NCBI GenBank assembly: GCA_023413135.1
Contig: JAEZQK010000029.1
Location: forward strand, 1 to 64,000
DNA: 64,000 bases
Origin: Bacillota bacterium
Lineage (GTDB): Bacteria > Bacillota > Clostridia > Christensenellales > Aristaeellaceae
Reading direction: 5' to 3'
Positions 51,381 through 60,825 of the stretch are shown piece after piece. The notes beneath the pieces were generated by a model. It did not search any database, was not told the DNA's origin, and saw only the letters and a list, made by a program, of their open reading frames with translations. Within the stretch, counting starts at the first letter, position 1. The number at the start of each line of letters is the position of its first letter. The position numbers and the translations under genes are program-made.

Positions 51381-52592
51381 ATGAGAATGCGTGGGATTGC
51401 CTTATTATTAGCGTTGTTGTTCATTGCGCTGCCGTGTATGGCACTTGGTGAAGATGGGGTTCAAATCTACGACTTGACTGAGATGTACGGCATCGAGTAT
51501 GCCGACTATGTTATTTTCCAGGATCAGGACCGGTTGTTCGTGGCGACGAGTGATTTTCCGGATGAAGATGAGGCGGATGTATACATTTTTGAGGTATTGT
51601 ATCTATCCTTGAACGAGAAGGAACCGCTTTTCCGCTACTCGACGCAGCGTGGTGGTGCCAGCAATGAAAGGGCATCCTGCCATTTGGCAGGCGAAAAGCT
51701 GCGCGCCATCTTCTGGCCAGCGTTTTGGCCAGAGTTCGTGGAGGAAGATGAAGCGCAATGGGCCAAATGGGATGGCACAGTCGACGTACTGACGATAGGT
51801 GCGGATGGCAAGCCGGAATGACGTACCACCTACCCCTACATCAACACCATGCCGGGTGGCGCGCAAATCGTCGAGGCGAATGGCTGTTTGTACCTGAGAG
51901 AGGCAGAAGACGGTCAGATGAAGCGGCTTCTGGGTGATAAAACCGAAAACTTGATAGCAACCTTTGTTGGCGATCGAAAGCGGTACACTTTCTTCAAGGC
52001 GGTAGACGAAAACCGCTTCATCTATTACCACCAGGGGTGGGAAGGTTTGGATTTTGGATGCGGCCTCTATGACCTTCGTACTGGCGAGGATTCGATAATC
52101 TTGTTGGAAGAAGGTATGCCAGACCTACTACTGGACAACAAGCTGTATACCAGCAAGGAAATCGTTGATCTGGAAACGCTCTCGCACGTACCGCATGCAC
52201 AGATTATTACGGATTGGCCAGAGGACTACTATTACCATTATGGTAACCGCTGGGTCAATGCGCCGGACGGCAGCGTGATGTGTTGCGTTGACAGCATGGC
52301 CAACAATATGGCCGATCATAATATGAATGGAATGCTCGAAGCACGTGAGATTCTTGACGATCTGAATGGGAATCCAGTGCTATTCGTATACGATGTGATA
52401 GAGGGTGAAATGAAGGGCTATTGGAAGGTGGAGGTTTTCGGCAGTGGACCGTTATATCCTTTTAATCCCCAAAGCCCACCCTATTTCCTGGATGCCAATA
52501 CGGTGCGCATATTTGGTACCAATGACGATGGTCATTTGATTGTGGGGGATTTCCAGATCAACAAGCTTGCCTTGGAACCCCTGCCACAGTGA
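51381..52592 (+). pseudogene. Secreted protein gene interrupted by one in-frame TGA
   Basis: Two frames, ending at 51821 and resuming to 52592, are in the same phase and read naturally through the TGA at 51819-51821 (DGKPE-stop-RTTYPYINTMP). 404 codons in all. Signal peptide after TAGGAGGG (MRMRGIALLLALLFIALPCMALG). The remainder is an acidic beta-rich protein (DYVIFQDQDRLFVATSDFPD; YFLDANTVRIFGTNDDGHLI), maybe of the DUF5050-like beta-propeller type. A single base change in a CGA or TGG codon would explain it. Confidence 0.65.
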
Positions 52593-52695
52593 GCGGAAAC
52601 CAGCAAATCCTTCATAGAGGACGCACCTTGATATTGAGGCCATCCATGAGTGTTCCTGATGATAACGGGGAGCCTGGGAGGATGCACTGAAGTGC

Positions 52696-52765
52696 CTCTT
52701 TACGCGTAATGATGCACCCTTCATGTACCCAACAATACCGCGTAATTAATGTCCCTCTAGACATG
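52696..52765 (+). repeat. 70-bp direct repeat C
   Basis: Matches 48822-48892 (CTCTTTACGCGTAATGATG... CTAGACATG) in the same orientation, and bounds the DGK-PAP2-pseudogene segment. Confidence 0.65.
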
Positions 52766-52785
52766 TGGAGAGTCGCGGGTTTTGT

Positions 52786-52977
52786 TCACACTTTTAAGGC
52801 ATTGTCGTATGGTGTTCCGGATTCTGAATAGGATTGTTTGTCCATCTTTTCAAGAAACTCATCCCGTTTGGTCTTCCTCCGCCGTTTGGCATACTCCATA
52901 TCCGTATAATTGTACTGCTCTTTCACCCGGCTCACCTCAGCTCTATTATACCATGCTTTCCCAATGTATTGAATCAT
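52786..52977 (-). pseudogene. IS5-family transposase N-terminal remnant
   Basis: Residues MEYAKRRRKTKRDEFLEKMD are like the conserved start of IS5-type transposases (EYxxKRKxTRRExFLxxMD). Only 63 codons remain. Confidence 0.5.
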
Positions 52978-53097
52978 TGTTTACTGCAGGAGACAACGCA
53001 CTGGATAGGGAGGCGCATACTACATTGTCTCTCGATGTGCATTCTTGTTGATTTTTGTGCACTTTTCGCATTTTGCTTTTTTTTCCTCTTACAATGC

Positions 53098-53126
53098 TTG
53101 ACAAACAATGAGCCGCGGAGCATGAT
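53098..53126 (+). promoter_or_regulatory. Promoter of second importer
   Basis: TTGACA (53098-53103), 17-base spacer, CATGAT (53121-53126). Weak -10. Confidence 0.45.
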
Positions 53127-53179
53127 AAAAGCAGTAGAAGGCGGGGTGCCTTCATAAATAAAATAGGAGGAAAACCATA

Positions 53180-54520
53180 ATGAAACTCAGACGCCTGTCA
53201 GCCCTTGTTCTCGCGATGATTATGGTGCTTGGTGTTGGTATGACCAGCAGCTTCGCCGAAGGTGTCATCGAACTGCGCGTGCTTAACTATCGCGACCTGA
53301 CCACCGCCAACGCCGTGGAAGAGACCTCTACTGTTTGGGAAGCTTTCCAAGCAGCCAATCCGGACATCAAGCTGGTCATCCAGGACGAGTTCAACGACCC
53401 CTTCCATCAGGCGACCGAAGCGTACGCAGCGGCCGGCAATCTGCCCGATGTTGTCTATGCTTGGCCCTCCGGCCGTTCCACCACGCTGCACACCAAGAAG
53501 CTGCTGAAGGATTTGGCACCCTTGATTGCACGCGACGGGCTTACCGAGACCTACCTCCCGATGGCGCTGGATCCCGCGCAACAGGCTGGCGGTTATCAGG
53601 CCATTATCCCGATGGGTGTCACCGCGACGCACGCCTTCTATGTGAACACGGCAGTGCTCAAAGACTGTGGGCTCGAGCCCGCCAAGACCTATTCCGAGCT
53701 GGTAGCCCAGGTTCCCGTTTTGAAGGCGAAGGGCTATGAAACAGTTCTCATGCCCAGCCAGGACACGTGGGTAATGCAGTCCTGCCTGTTCTCCATGATC
53801 GCCGGCCGTTTCTGCGGCGAAGGCTGGGAGAAGGAGATCCTCTCTGGCGAAGCCAAATTCACCGATGCTGATTTTGTCGCCGCGCTGAACTTCGTCAAGA
53901 AGATGTACGACGATGGCGTGCTGGACAAATCTACCCTGGCTGTTGGCTACGGCGAAGGCCCGGGCCTGTTTGCCACCAATACCGCCGCGTACTATATCGA
54001 CGGTGACTGGCGCATGGGCGCTTTCATCACCGACGTCACCACCGGGCAGGCGCTGATCGCTCCTGACACGCAGAAGGACTTCCTCATCACCGTTTTCCCG
54101 GAAATCGATGTGGAAAGCGTGAAGTTCAACAAGTCCAACACTGCTGTGCTGGCTACCGGCTATGGCATCAGTGCCGCCCTGGAAGACGGCTCCCCGAAAT
54201 TGGAAGCTGCCTGGAAGCTGGTCAAATGGCTCGCCGGCAATGAGGTCCTGACGTATAGGCTTACTACTGGCGGCTTGGCCACTCCCTCCCGGACGGATAT
54301 CGATTTCGCGTCCCTCACCCTGGAGCCCCTGCAGATCGCCATGGCGAACCTGGCCACAGAGTATGACAAGGCGACTGTGGTTATCGACGGCGTCTTCGAA
54401 GGCCCCGTGTATACGCCGCTGAACGATGGCCTGCAGGCCATTGGCTTGGGCACCCAGACCCCCGAAGCGGTTGCGAAGGCGACCCAGGATGCCTTTGATG
54501 CTTGGAAGGCTTCCAAATAA
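53180..54520 (+). CDS. ABC transporter extracellular solute-binding protein
   Basis: 446 residues after TAGGAGGAAAAC. Signal peptide about 1-27 (AMIMVLGVGMTSSFAEG), again with no lipobox Cys. FVNPDIKLVI-type N-lobe (QAANPDIKLVIQDEFNDPFH) and EGPGLFATNTAAYYIDGDW are family 1 patterns. Codon use is GC-rich, unlike the AT-rich pair upstream. Confidence 0.9.
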   Translation: MKLRRLSALVLAMIMVLGVGMTSSFAEGVIELRVLNYRDLTTANAVEETSTVWEAFQAANPDIKLVIQDEFNDPFHQATEAYAAAGNLPDVVYAWPSGRSTTLHTKKLLKDLAPLIARDGLTETYLPMALDPAQQAGGYQAIIPMGVTATHAFYVNTAVLKDCGLEPAKTYSELVAQVPVLKAKGYETVLMPSQDTWVMQSCLFSMIAGRFCGEGWEKEILSGEAKFTDADFVAALNFVKKMYDDGVLDKSTLAVGYGEGPGLFATNTAAYYIDGDWRMGAFITDVTTGQALIAPDTQKDFLITVFPEIDVESVKFNKSNTAVLATGYGISAALEDGSPKLEAAWKLVKWLAGNEVLTYRLTTGGLATPSRTDIDFASLTLEPLQIAMANLATEYDKATVVIDGVFEGPVYTPLNDGLQAIGLGTQTPEAVAKATQDAFDAWKASK

Positions 54521-54572
54521 GCGACTGTAGCTGCGTCAACTTCTAAAAAATGGATGGGTGGAGAGGCCACAT

Positions 54573-55475
54573 ATGACAACCAAAGGTGAGAAAAGACTTG
54601 CATATACGGTATTGGTTTTGCCTGCCGTAGCCATCTACTTGGCTGTCGTGGCCTTTCCAACCATCTTTTCTGTTCTGCTAAGCCTGACCAACTATAACGG
54701 CGGTGTGATTTTCGGCAACCCTGATATCCAATTTGTGGGTTTTAAAAGCTATCTTTGGATGTTTACCGAACCTGCACATAACTTTTATACGGCGCTGAAA
54801 AACAACATGATGATCGTAGGCGTCTCAGTTTTCGGCCAGATTCCCCTTGGGTTTTTGCTGGCGTATATCCTCGCGCGAAAGCTCATCAGTAGAGGAACCC
54901 GTTTTTTTCAGACGATGATTTATCTGCCAAATGTAATCTCATCGATTATCATTGGTGTATTGTTTAACGCCATCATTTACGGACGGAATTCGGTGCTGAT
55001 GGACATCCGCAAGATATTTGATCCCACTGCGGTATACACCTTAAGCAGCAACCCTATGATGCCCGTCCTGATTGTCATCCTTTGGATGTTCACAGGTTTT
55101 TACATGATCATCTTTTTGGCTAATATGCAACGCATAGACCCCGCAGTGATCGAAGCTGCCAGAATAGATGGCGCAAAAGAATCCGGGATCCTGTGGCATA
55201 TTACATTGCCCGCCCTCTCCGGCGTGATCATCACCACGGCGATCCTCGCGATCTCGGGCTCTTTGAAATCATTCGATCTGCTCTATGCCATGACGAACGG
55301 AGGCCCGGCAGGTCAAACGCGGGTACTTTCACTATACATGTACCAATCGGCGTTTCAAGGGGCGCCGAATTATCCCTTGGCCAATGCCATTTCCACGGTG
55401 ATGGTGCTCATCAGCATTGTGCTTATTGTGATTACCACGGGTTTGGGAAAAGTATTTAGGGAAAAGGAGGTATAG
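54573..55475 (+). CDS. ABC sugar permease (MalF-type)
   Basis: 300 residues from ATG 54573 after GGAGAGG; a GTG 15 bases upstream precedes the site. Six TM helices, EAA motif VIEAARIDGAKESGILWHIT. Confidence 0.9.
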   Translation: MTTKGEKRLAYTVLVLPAVAIYLAVVAFPTIFSVLLSLTNYNGGVIFGNPDIQFVGFKSYLWMFTEPAHNFYTALKNNMMIVGVSVFGQIPLGFLLAYILARKLISRGTRFFQTMIYLPNVISSIIIGVLFNAIIYGRNSVLMDIRKIFDPTAVYTLSSNPMMPVLIVILWMFTGFYMIIFLANMQRIDPAVIEAARIDGAKESGILWHITLPALSGVIITTAILAISGSLKSFDLLYAMTNGGPAGQTRVLSLYMYQSAFQGAPNYPLANAISTVMVLISIVLIVITTGLGKVFREKEV

Positions 55476-55478
55476 CCC

Positions 55479-56318
55479 ATGGATAGCAAAAATATCTCCC
55501 TACCCACCAAAATCATTGTCTACACGATCATGATTGCGTTTACGGTACTGACGATTTATCCGATTTTCTGGCTGGTCCTGCAGTCATTTAAAACCAATAC
55601 AACGTATATGACCACCAACAAACTCTCCTTCCCCCCATCTTTGTACCTTGGCAACTATTCCTTTGTCATGAACCAGGGCAACTTTTTTACCTTCTTCAAA
55701 AACAGCGTGATCTATTCCGCCGTAACGGTTATCACTGTGGTGATATTATCCAATATGGCCGGATTTGCTTTTGCCAAGTTACAGTTTAAGATCACCAAGC
55801 TGCTGCATGGCCTTTTTATTGTTGGCATACTCCTAACCCTGCAATCGATTTTGATTCCCCTCTTTCTGATGGTGAATGCGGCGGGAATTCACAATACAAG
55901 GCTGGCGGTGCTAATCCCTTACATCGCGCTGGGGCTGCCCATGGGGGTCTACTTATGCACGGATTTTGAAAAGAGTATCCCTGACGAATTACTGGAAGCG
56001 GCAAGAATCGACGGGGCAGGCTTCATGAGGATTTTTACAAGGGTCGTCCTGCCGATGTGTGCGCCCGTTTCTGTCACCTTGGCGATTATCACGTTCACCG
56101 GAACATGGAACGAGTTTGTTCTTATGAGTCTGATGACATCCTCCGAAAAATTTAAGGCCATTCCTTACATGGTCGGTCGTTACGCAGGTGCGTTAGGTTC
56201 GGATTACGGAAAGCTCTTCACATCGCTGACAGTCGCTTTGGTTCCCATTTTGATCTTTTATTCGATCTTCAGAAATCAGATCACAAAAGGCGTCGCGGCC
56301 GGAGCGGTGAAAGGCTGA
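55479..56318 (+). CDS. ABC sugar permease (MalG-type)
   Basis: 279 residues after AAAGGAGG. Six TM helices, EAA motif LLEAARIDGAGFMRIFTRVV. As with the first importer no ATPase gene is present. Confidence 0.9.
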   Translation: MDSKNISLPTKIIVYTIMIAFTVLTIYPIFWLVLQSFKTNTTYMTTNKLSFPPSLYLGNYSFVMNQGNFFTFFKNSVIYSAVTVITVVILSNMAGFAFAKLQFKITKLLHGLFIVGILLTLQSILIPLFLMVNAAGIHNTRLAVLIPYIALGLPMGVYLCTDFEKSIPDELLEAARIDGAGFMRIFTRVVLPMCAPVSVTLAIITFTGTWNEFVLMSLMTSSEKFKAIPYMVGRYAGALGSDYGKLFTSLTVALVPILIFYSIFRNQITKGVAAGAVKG

Positions 56319-56333
56319 TGACTTGCCCGATCG

Positions 56334-56373
56334 AGCGGGATGGTTACAAAGCAAGTAACCATCCCGCTTTTTT
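56334..56373 (+). terminator. Strong rho-independent terminator
   Basis: Perfect 14-bp stem (56334-56347 with 56355-56368), 7-base loop, T run. Ends the second importer operon. Confidence 0.9.
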
Positions 56374-56509
56374 GAAATACGGCTTTCTACCGCGTTTTTG
56401 CCGGAATAAACGGACGGGCTAACAGACGGCATTCGGGGCGAACCGATGGCATGAAGAAGAGCCTCGCCGAACGCTGAACCTATCGAGGCATTTCTGGTTT
56501 GAAACTGTA

Positions 56510-57136
56510 TTATTCGTCTGTTCGCGAATTCTCCGGGTGCTTTACGACAGTGTTACCTCTACCCAACAAGCCATATAAAAACAATTTCATAATTCCCATT
56601 TTATATTCATTCGAGGTGTTCAAATAATTCGGATCCTGCATGATGGGTATCGAAGAAAAAAGAAAGGCCAGTATCGCATCGCTTGGAATGCTTTCATCCA
56701 TCATGCCTTCCTCTTTGCCTAGTTCTATGAACCTGGCGAATATGGCGCGTGCTTTTGTTGTCACAATATCTTTGAAAACCTGCTGAAGTGCTTTATCCTC
56801 CCAAGCCTTCTCACTTACGTGCAAACGGCCTATCTCAAGCACCATGTCGTGTTTGATATCCATGATGCCTTTTAATTTCCGGTCAAAGGAAATATCCATC
56901 GCCAGAATTTTTTCAAATTCATGTATGGATCCTTCCAAATATAAAGCGAGCGATTCTCTGGCAAGCGCACTCTTATCCCCGAAGTAGTTGTAAATCGTCA
57001 CCTGCGATACCCGTGCTTTTGAGGCTATTTCACCAATCCCGACATCGGTAAAGCCACGCACGGTAAAAAGTTCCCGTGCTGCATTTATAATTGCGGCTTT
57101 TTTTGTGTTTGTACGCCTATCGTACCCGTTCATCAT
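56510..57136 (-). CDS. TetR-family regulator
   Basis: 208 residues. N-terminal HTH: AAIINAARELFTVRGFTDVG, VSQVTIYNYFGDKSALA. Divergent from the alpha/beta hydrolase gene with paired operator-like repeats between (57167-57195). The ligand domain is diverse and not assignable. Confidence 0.88.
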   Translation of the reverse strand: MMNGYDRRTNTKKAAIINAARELFTVRGFTDVGIGEIASKARVSQVTIYNYFGDKSALARESLALYLEGSIHEFEKILAMDISFDRKLKGIMDIKHDMVLEIGRLHVSEKAWEDKALQQVFKDIVTTKARAIFARFIELGKEEGMMDESIPSDAILAFLFSSIPIMQDPNYLNTSNEYKMGIMKLFLYGLLGRGNTVVKHPENSRTDE

Positions 57137-57166
57137 ACATCATCACCCGCTATGATTATAATGCGA

Positions 57167-57254
57167 TTTTGAAATATTGCAACAATTTTTCAAAACTATC
57201 TTGACAAAAAGCGTGTTGCTGCTTATTATGAAATCAGGCGCCGATATTTCAAAA
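57167..57254. promoter_or_regulatory. Putative TetR operator sites
   Basis: The half-sites TTTTGAAA (57167-57174) and TTTCAAAA (57188-57195) are inverted with a 13-base gap, and a third TTTCAAAA is at 57247-57254. They flank the promoter TTGACA/TATTAT. Confidence 0.55.
57201..57229 (+). promoter_or_regulatory. Promoter of the alpha/beta hydrolase
   Basis: TTGACA (57201-57206), exact 17-base spacer, TATTAT (57224-57229). Near-consensus, 44 bases upstream of the gene start. Confidence 0.85.
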
Positions 57255-57272
57255 CATCAGGAGGTATTTCGC

Positions 57273-58595
57273 ATGAAAATCGATTTTGGCAACAAGACCG
57301 TTGGGGGATTCATGTATGAGTTCGTCCGTGGATTGTCGGCTCAGAACATTGGGGCTGCCGAGTTTGGCGAATGCATGGAGACCATTGGGCGCATTAAGGA
57401 CGACGATTTTGAAAGCTGGACTGCCGAGTGGACGGTGCTGGCGGATCAAGTCTCATCTTATGCGGCGCGGGAATTGGCCAGAGGTGATAAAACAAGCACC
57501 AGGCGGGCTTTTCTGCGTGCTAGCAATTATTACCGCATGGCGGTCTTCTATGTGCCGCATACGGACCCAAGGCAGAAGAAGCTGTGGGAACGAAGCCGCG
57601 ACTGCTTCCGGGAAATGGTTAAGGTATCCGACCGTCCAATCGAGTATGTGGATTTTGCTTTTGGGAAAGCCACGCTCTCAGGTTATTTCGTATCCGGCGG
57701 GGAAGGAAAGCGCCCCACACTCATCGCGCTAGGCGGCTTTGATTCCACCATGGAAGAGGTCTACGGCTGGATCGGCAACGCGGCGGCGGATTACGGCTGG
57801 AATTGCCTCATTTTTGAAGGGCCGGGCCAGTGGAGCGCGCTGATGAACAATCCCGGTCTTGTTTTTCAGGCGGATTATGAAAAGCCTGTTGGCGCGGCGG
57901 TTGACTATTTGGAAACCCGCTCCGATGTGGACATAGACAAAATCGCGATCATTGGGTATTCTATGGGCGGCTATCTCGCTCCCAGGGGAGCGCTGGAGCC
58001 CAGAATAAAGGCATGCATCCCGAATTCTTTGTTTGTCGACTGTGGCGCGGCGGCCAGATCGGCTATGAAGGGTTTGCTGAAAAACCCCAAAATCATGGAT
58101 GCCGCCTTCAACATGGCCATGAAAAAGAGCTTGCCTGCACGCTGGAATTTCCAGCATTCCAAGTGGACGCTTGGCATACAAAACCCCCATGATTGGGTCA
58201 AATTCTACGAGCATTTTACAATCAAGGGCTGTGAGAGCCGCTATGCAAGCCCGATGTTGTTCCTCTTCAGCGAGGACGATATTGTGAACGCAGCCGGACC
58301 GGGCGCCGACATCGTGGCAGATATGCTGGATTTCATTCTCAAACTGGGATGCAAGCGCTATATCCGCTTGTTCACAAGGCGCGAGGGGGCGTCCAGCCAC
58401 TGTCAGATGGGCGGGCTGACATATGCGCATGCTTCGGTGTTCCAGTGGCTGAATCATATTTTCTATAGCAAACCCATCATGAAAAACAATGATCCGGCGG
58501 AAGGCAAATTGTTTATTGACCTGTGCGGAAAGTTCGGAGGAAAGGAAGCGGCTGTAAAGGCCACTAAGCTGCTTGAAGCCGCAACGCTTATCTGA
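57273..58595 (+). CDS. Alpha/beta hydrolase (dienelactone/FrsA-like fold)
   Basis: 440 residues from ATG 57273 (AGGAGG upstream; the frame to 57177 crosses the promoter). An N-terminal helical cap region (1-120) is followed by a hydrolase core with GYSMGGY (Ser230), acid at about 335-336 (SEDD) and His376 (SSHCQM). Resembles 2,6-dihydropseudooxynicotine-hydrolase/FrsA-type enzymes. Substrate unknown; control by TetR suggests small molecule catabolism or detoxification. Confidence 0.8.
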   Translation: MKIDFGNKTVGGFMYEFVRGLSAQNIGAAEFGECMETIGRIKDDDFESWTAEWTVLADQVSSYAARELARGDKTSTRRAFLRASNYYRMAVFYVPHTDPRQKKLWERSRDCFREMVKVSDRPIEYVDFAFGKATLSGYFVSGGEGKRPTLIALGGFDSTMEEVYGWIGNAAADYGWNCLIFEGPGQWSALMNNPGLVFQADYEKPVGAAVDYLETRSDVDIDKIAIIGYSMGGYLAPRGALEPRIKACIPNSLFVDCGAAARSAMKGLLKNPKIMDAAFNMAMKKSLPARWNFQHSKWTLGIQNPHDWVKFYEHFTIKGCESRYASPMLFLFSEDDIVNAAGPGADIVADMLDFILKLGCKRYIRLFTRREGASSHCQMGGLTYAHASVFQWLNHIFYSKPIMKNNDPAEGKLFIDLCGKFGGKEAAVKATKLLEAATLI

Positions 58596-58695
58596 TACAT
58601 ATGCAATCAATCAACAGGCGGCTGGTCGGAATTTTTTTGAAGTATTTGATATGGATATGGCACAAATACCCGAATACCGAATGATTGTGTATAAG

Positions 58696-58731
58696 CACAA
58701 AAATCCCGACGTAGTGGCCGGGATTTTTGTG
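58696..58731. terminator. Bidirectional terminator
   Basis: Perfect 13-bp stem CACAAAAATCCCG/CGGGATTTTTGTG with a 10-base loop; T runs on both strands. Confidence 0.85.
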
Positions 58732-58741
58732 TTGTTGTGGC

Positions 58742-59100
58742 TTACTTGTCGGCGCTGTCTATAGTCGCCGAGCCCTTCGTGCCTCTGCCTTTGCCCGCAG
58801 GCTTCCTGGCCGGTACAACGCTCGCGGCCTGTGCCATAGGTTCGGTGCTCTCCGGCTCCGCTGTGATCACAAGCAGCCGCCTTTCACTATCGCCTTGGAT
58901 GATCTCAGCTTTGGTCATCGCCGTCCGCCATTGCCGCTGTAATTTCTGCCACCGGCTCGACAGCGCCTATGCGTCTTCAAGCGCCTGTGCGTATGCCTCT
59001 ACTACTGATGCGGGAAAGGCTTTAATAGGTTGTTCGTCTCCTTTCCCGTAGATGCTTGGCAGTACACTTCGGGCCAAGTTGCCCAAAGTGATGGGCCTTA
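58742..59100 (-). pseudogene. Decayed ORF with internal TAG
   Basis: A minus-strand frame reads ...PASVVEAYAQALEDA-stop-ALSSRWQKLQRQW and ends MAQAASVVPARKPAGKGRG... at 58742. The TAG at 58969-58967 breaks it. The last 58 codons alone could start at ATG 58918 (MTKAEIIQGDSERRLLVI). I do not recognise the family. Confidence 0.35.
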
Positions 59101-59105
59101 TCGAG

Positions 59106-59876
59106 TTACACCTTTGCCTTGCGCCGATAAATCTGTATCGACGCTGTACAGGCGACCGTCAACAATCCCACGCACCACAAAACTGCGGGTAAGAGGTGTT
59201 GATCAATAGCCGAACGCATAAGCAGCGAACGCAGGGATTCTATAATCGGCGTCAGCGGCTGATTTTTCGAAACCACGCGCAAAACCATCGGCATGGTGTC
59301 TGTCGGCACAAAGCCGGAGCTAAGATACGGGAAAAACAAGATGAAAAAGCTGAATGTTCCCGCACCGTCGGCAGTTTTGGCAATCAAGCCGAACAAAACG
59401 GCAAACCAAGTTATTACAAGCATATACAACAGCAGGATTCCTGCAACAATAACCCATTCCATAAAACCAGCCACAGGCCTAAATCCAATGGCGACGGCTA
59501 CGGCAATAACCAATATCGTGGACAGATAATTGCGCGCGACAGAAGCAAGTACATGCCCCGTCAAAATGGATGATTGGGATATGGGCATGGAACGGAATCG
59601 GTCAATGATACCTCTTGTCATATCCGTATTTATGCTCACTGACGTTACAGCTGCGCAATAACCGATGGACAACACAATGACGCCGGGCACGACATAATTC
59701 ACATAATCGATATCGCCTACATTTATAGCGCCGCCAAACAGGTAGACGAACAGCAACATCATCATAACGGGCAGCAGGATAGATGTAATAAGCACATCAT
59801 AATTACGAACGGAAAGAAGCATACAGCGTTTGAACATAGCCGCCGTATCTATTACGGCGTATCTAATTTTTATCAT
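59106..59876 (-). CDS. ABC-2 type permease (DrrB-like exporter)
   Basis: 256 residues, six TM helices; the conserved DMTRGIIDRFRSMPISQSSI motif of drug/polyketide exporter permeases is at about 88-107. Overlaps the ATPase gene by 14 bases. Confidence 0.9.
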   Translation of the reverse strand: MIKIRYAVIDTAAMFKRCMLLSVRNYDVLITSILLPVMMMLLFVYLFGGAINVGDIDYVNYVVPGVIVLSIGYCAAVTSVSINTDMTRGIIDRFRSMPISQSSILTGHVLASVARNYLSTILVIAVAVAIGFRPVAGFMEWVIVAGILLLYMLVITWFAVLFGLIAKTADGAGTFSFFILFFPYLSSGFVPTDTMPMVLRVVSKNQPLTPIIESLRSLLMRSAIDQHLLPAVLWCVGLLTVACTASIQIYRRKAKV

Positions 59877-60825
59877 GTCCCTTCACCTCCTTGTCGGTTT
59901 TCTCGCCAATAATAGAAAGGAATACGTCCTCAAGAGTTGGCAGCTTCTGTGAAAAACCAGAAACGGAAATCTCACTGTTTTTCAACAGGTTCAGTATTTC
60001 GGTGAGCTGTTCTATGCCGCCATTGGTGGTTACGGATATGGTAAGCGTTTCGCCGTGTAGCCGCGCATCATATCTTGCCAGCAGGTTGTATGCTTTCCCC
60101 ATGTCGTTTTCATCGGAAAAAGCGAATTCAATTACTCCACCGGTCAACAGTTTTTTCAACTTATCCGGCGTTCCCTCGCTTGCAATCACGCCATCATTGA
60201 GGATAGCGATGTAGTCGGCAAGCTGATCGGCTTCGTCCAAATACTGCGTCGTCAGGAAAACCGTCGTCCCAGTCTGCGACAAGGATTTTATAATTTTCCA
60301 CATAGCCAAACGGCTTTGGGGGTCGAGCCCGGTGGTGGGCTCGCCAAGGAAAATTATGGAAGGGTTACCCAAAAGACTCATAGCCAAATCCAATTTGCGG
60401 CGCATCCCGCCCGAATAGGTGGATACCCTGCGGTCTGCTGCATCTGTCAAGGCGAACCTCTCCAACACTTCATCCCATTGCCGCCGCGCCCTTTTAAGAT
60501 GGCGTAAAGCGGCAATCATTTGTAGGTTTTCTTTGCCGGTCAGTCCTTCGTCCACAGCGGCGTACTGGCCTGTCAAGCTGATTTGCTCCCGCACTTGATG
60601 TGCTTGCCGTACCGTATTGAAGCCGCAAATTTCGGCGCTCCCGCTATCGGGTTGAAGCAATGTCGCGAGGATTTTTACCGTTGTGGTCTTTCCCGCCCCA
60701 TTGGAGCCAAGCAAGGCAAAGATTTGACCTTTCCTCACGGTGAAGTCAATACCTTTCAGCACCGAAATCCCTTTGAATGATTTTTTTAAACCGGTTACGG
60801 CAATGACCGTGTCATTTTGCCTCAT
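59863..60825 (-). CDS. ABC exporter ATP-binding protein (DrrA-like), atypical Walker B
   Basis: 320 residues. Walker A GSNGAGKT (40-47), signature YSGGMRRKLD (137-146), D-loop GLDP, Gln194 in LTTQYLDEAD as in DrrA proteins. Walker B reads SIIFLGEP: position 161 is Gly (GGC) where the family has Asp, followed by the catalytic Glu162. Loss of this Mg-binding Asp would be expected to weaken ATP use. Overlaps TetR by 14 bases. Confidence 0.9.
   Translation of the reverse strand: MRQNDTVIAVTGLKKSFKGISVLKGIDFTVRKGQIFALLGSNGAGKTTTVKILATLLQPDSGSAEICGFNTVRQAHQVREQISLTGQYAAVDEGLTGKENLQMIAALRHLKRARRQWDEVLERFALTDAADRRVSTYSGGMRRKLDLAMSLLGNPSIIFLGEPTTGLDPQSRLAMWKIIKSLSQTGTTVFLTTQYLDEADQLADYIAILNDGVIASEGTPDKLKKLLTGGVIEFAFSDENDMGKAYNLLARYDARLHGETLTISVTTNGGIEQLTEILNLLKNSEISVSGFSQKLPTLEDVFLSIIGEKTDKEVKGHDKN

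Larger units (their letters stand above)
52593..53179. other. Gene-free region before the second sugar importer
   Basis: Holds repeat C, the IS5 remnant and a promoter at 53098-53126. Nothing else is supported. Confidence 0.5.

Noticed and set aside
51819..51821. Selenocysteine at the in-frame TGA
   Set aside because: No Sec-type catalytic motif around it and no stem-loop just downstream was evident.
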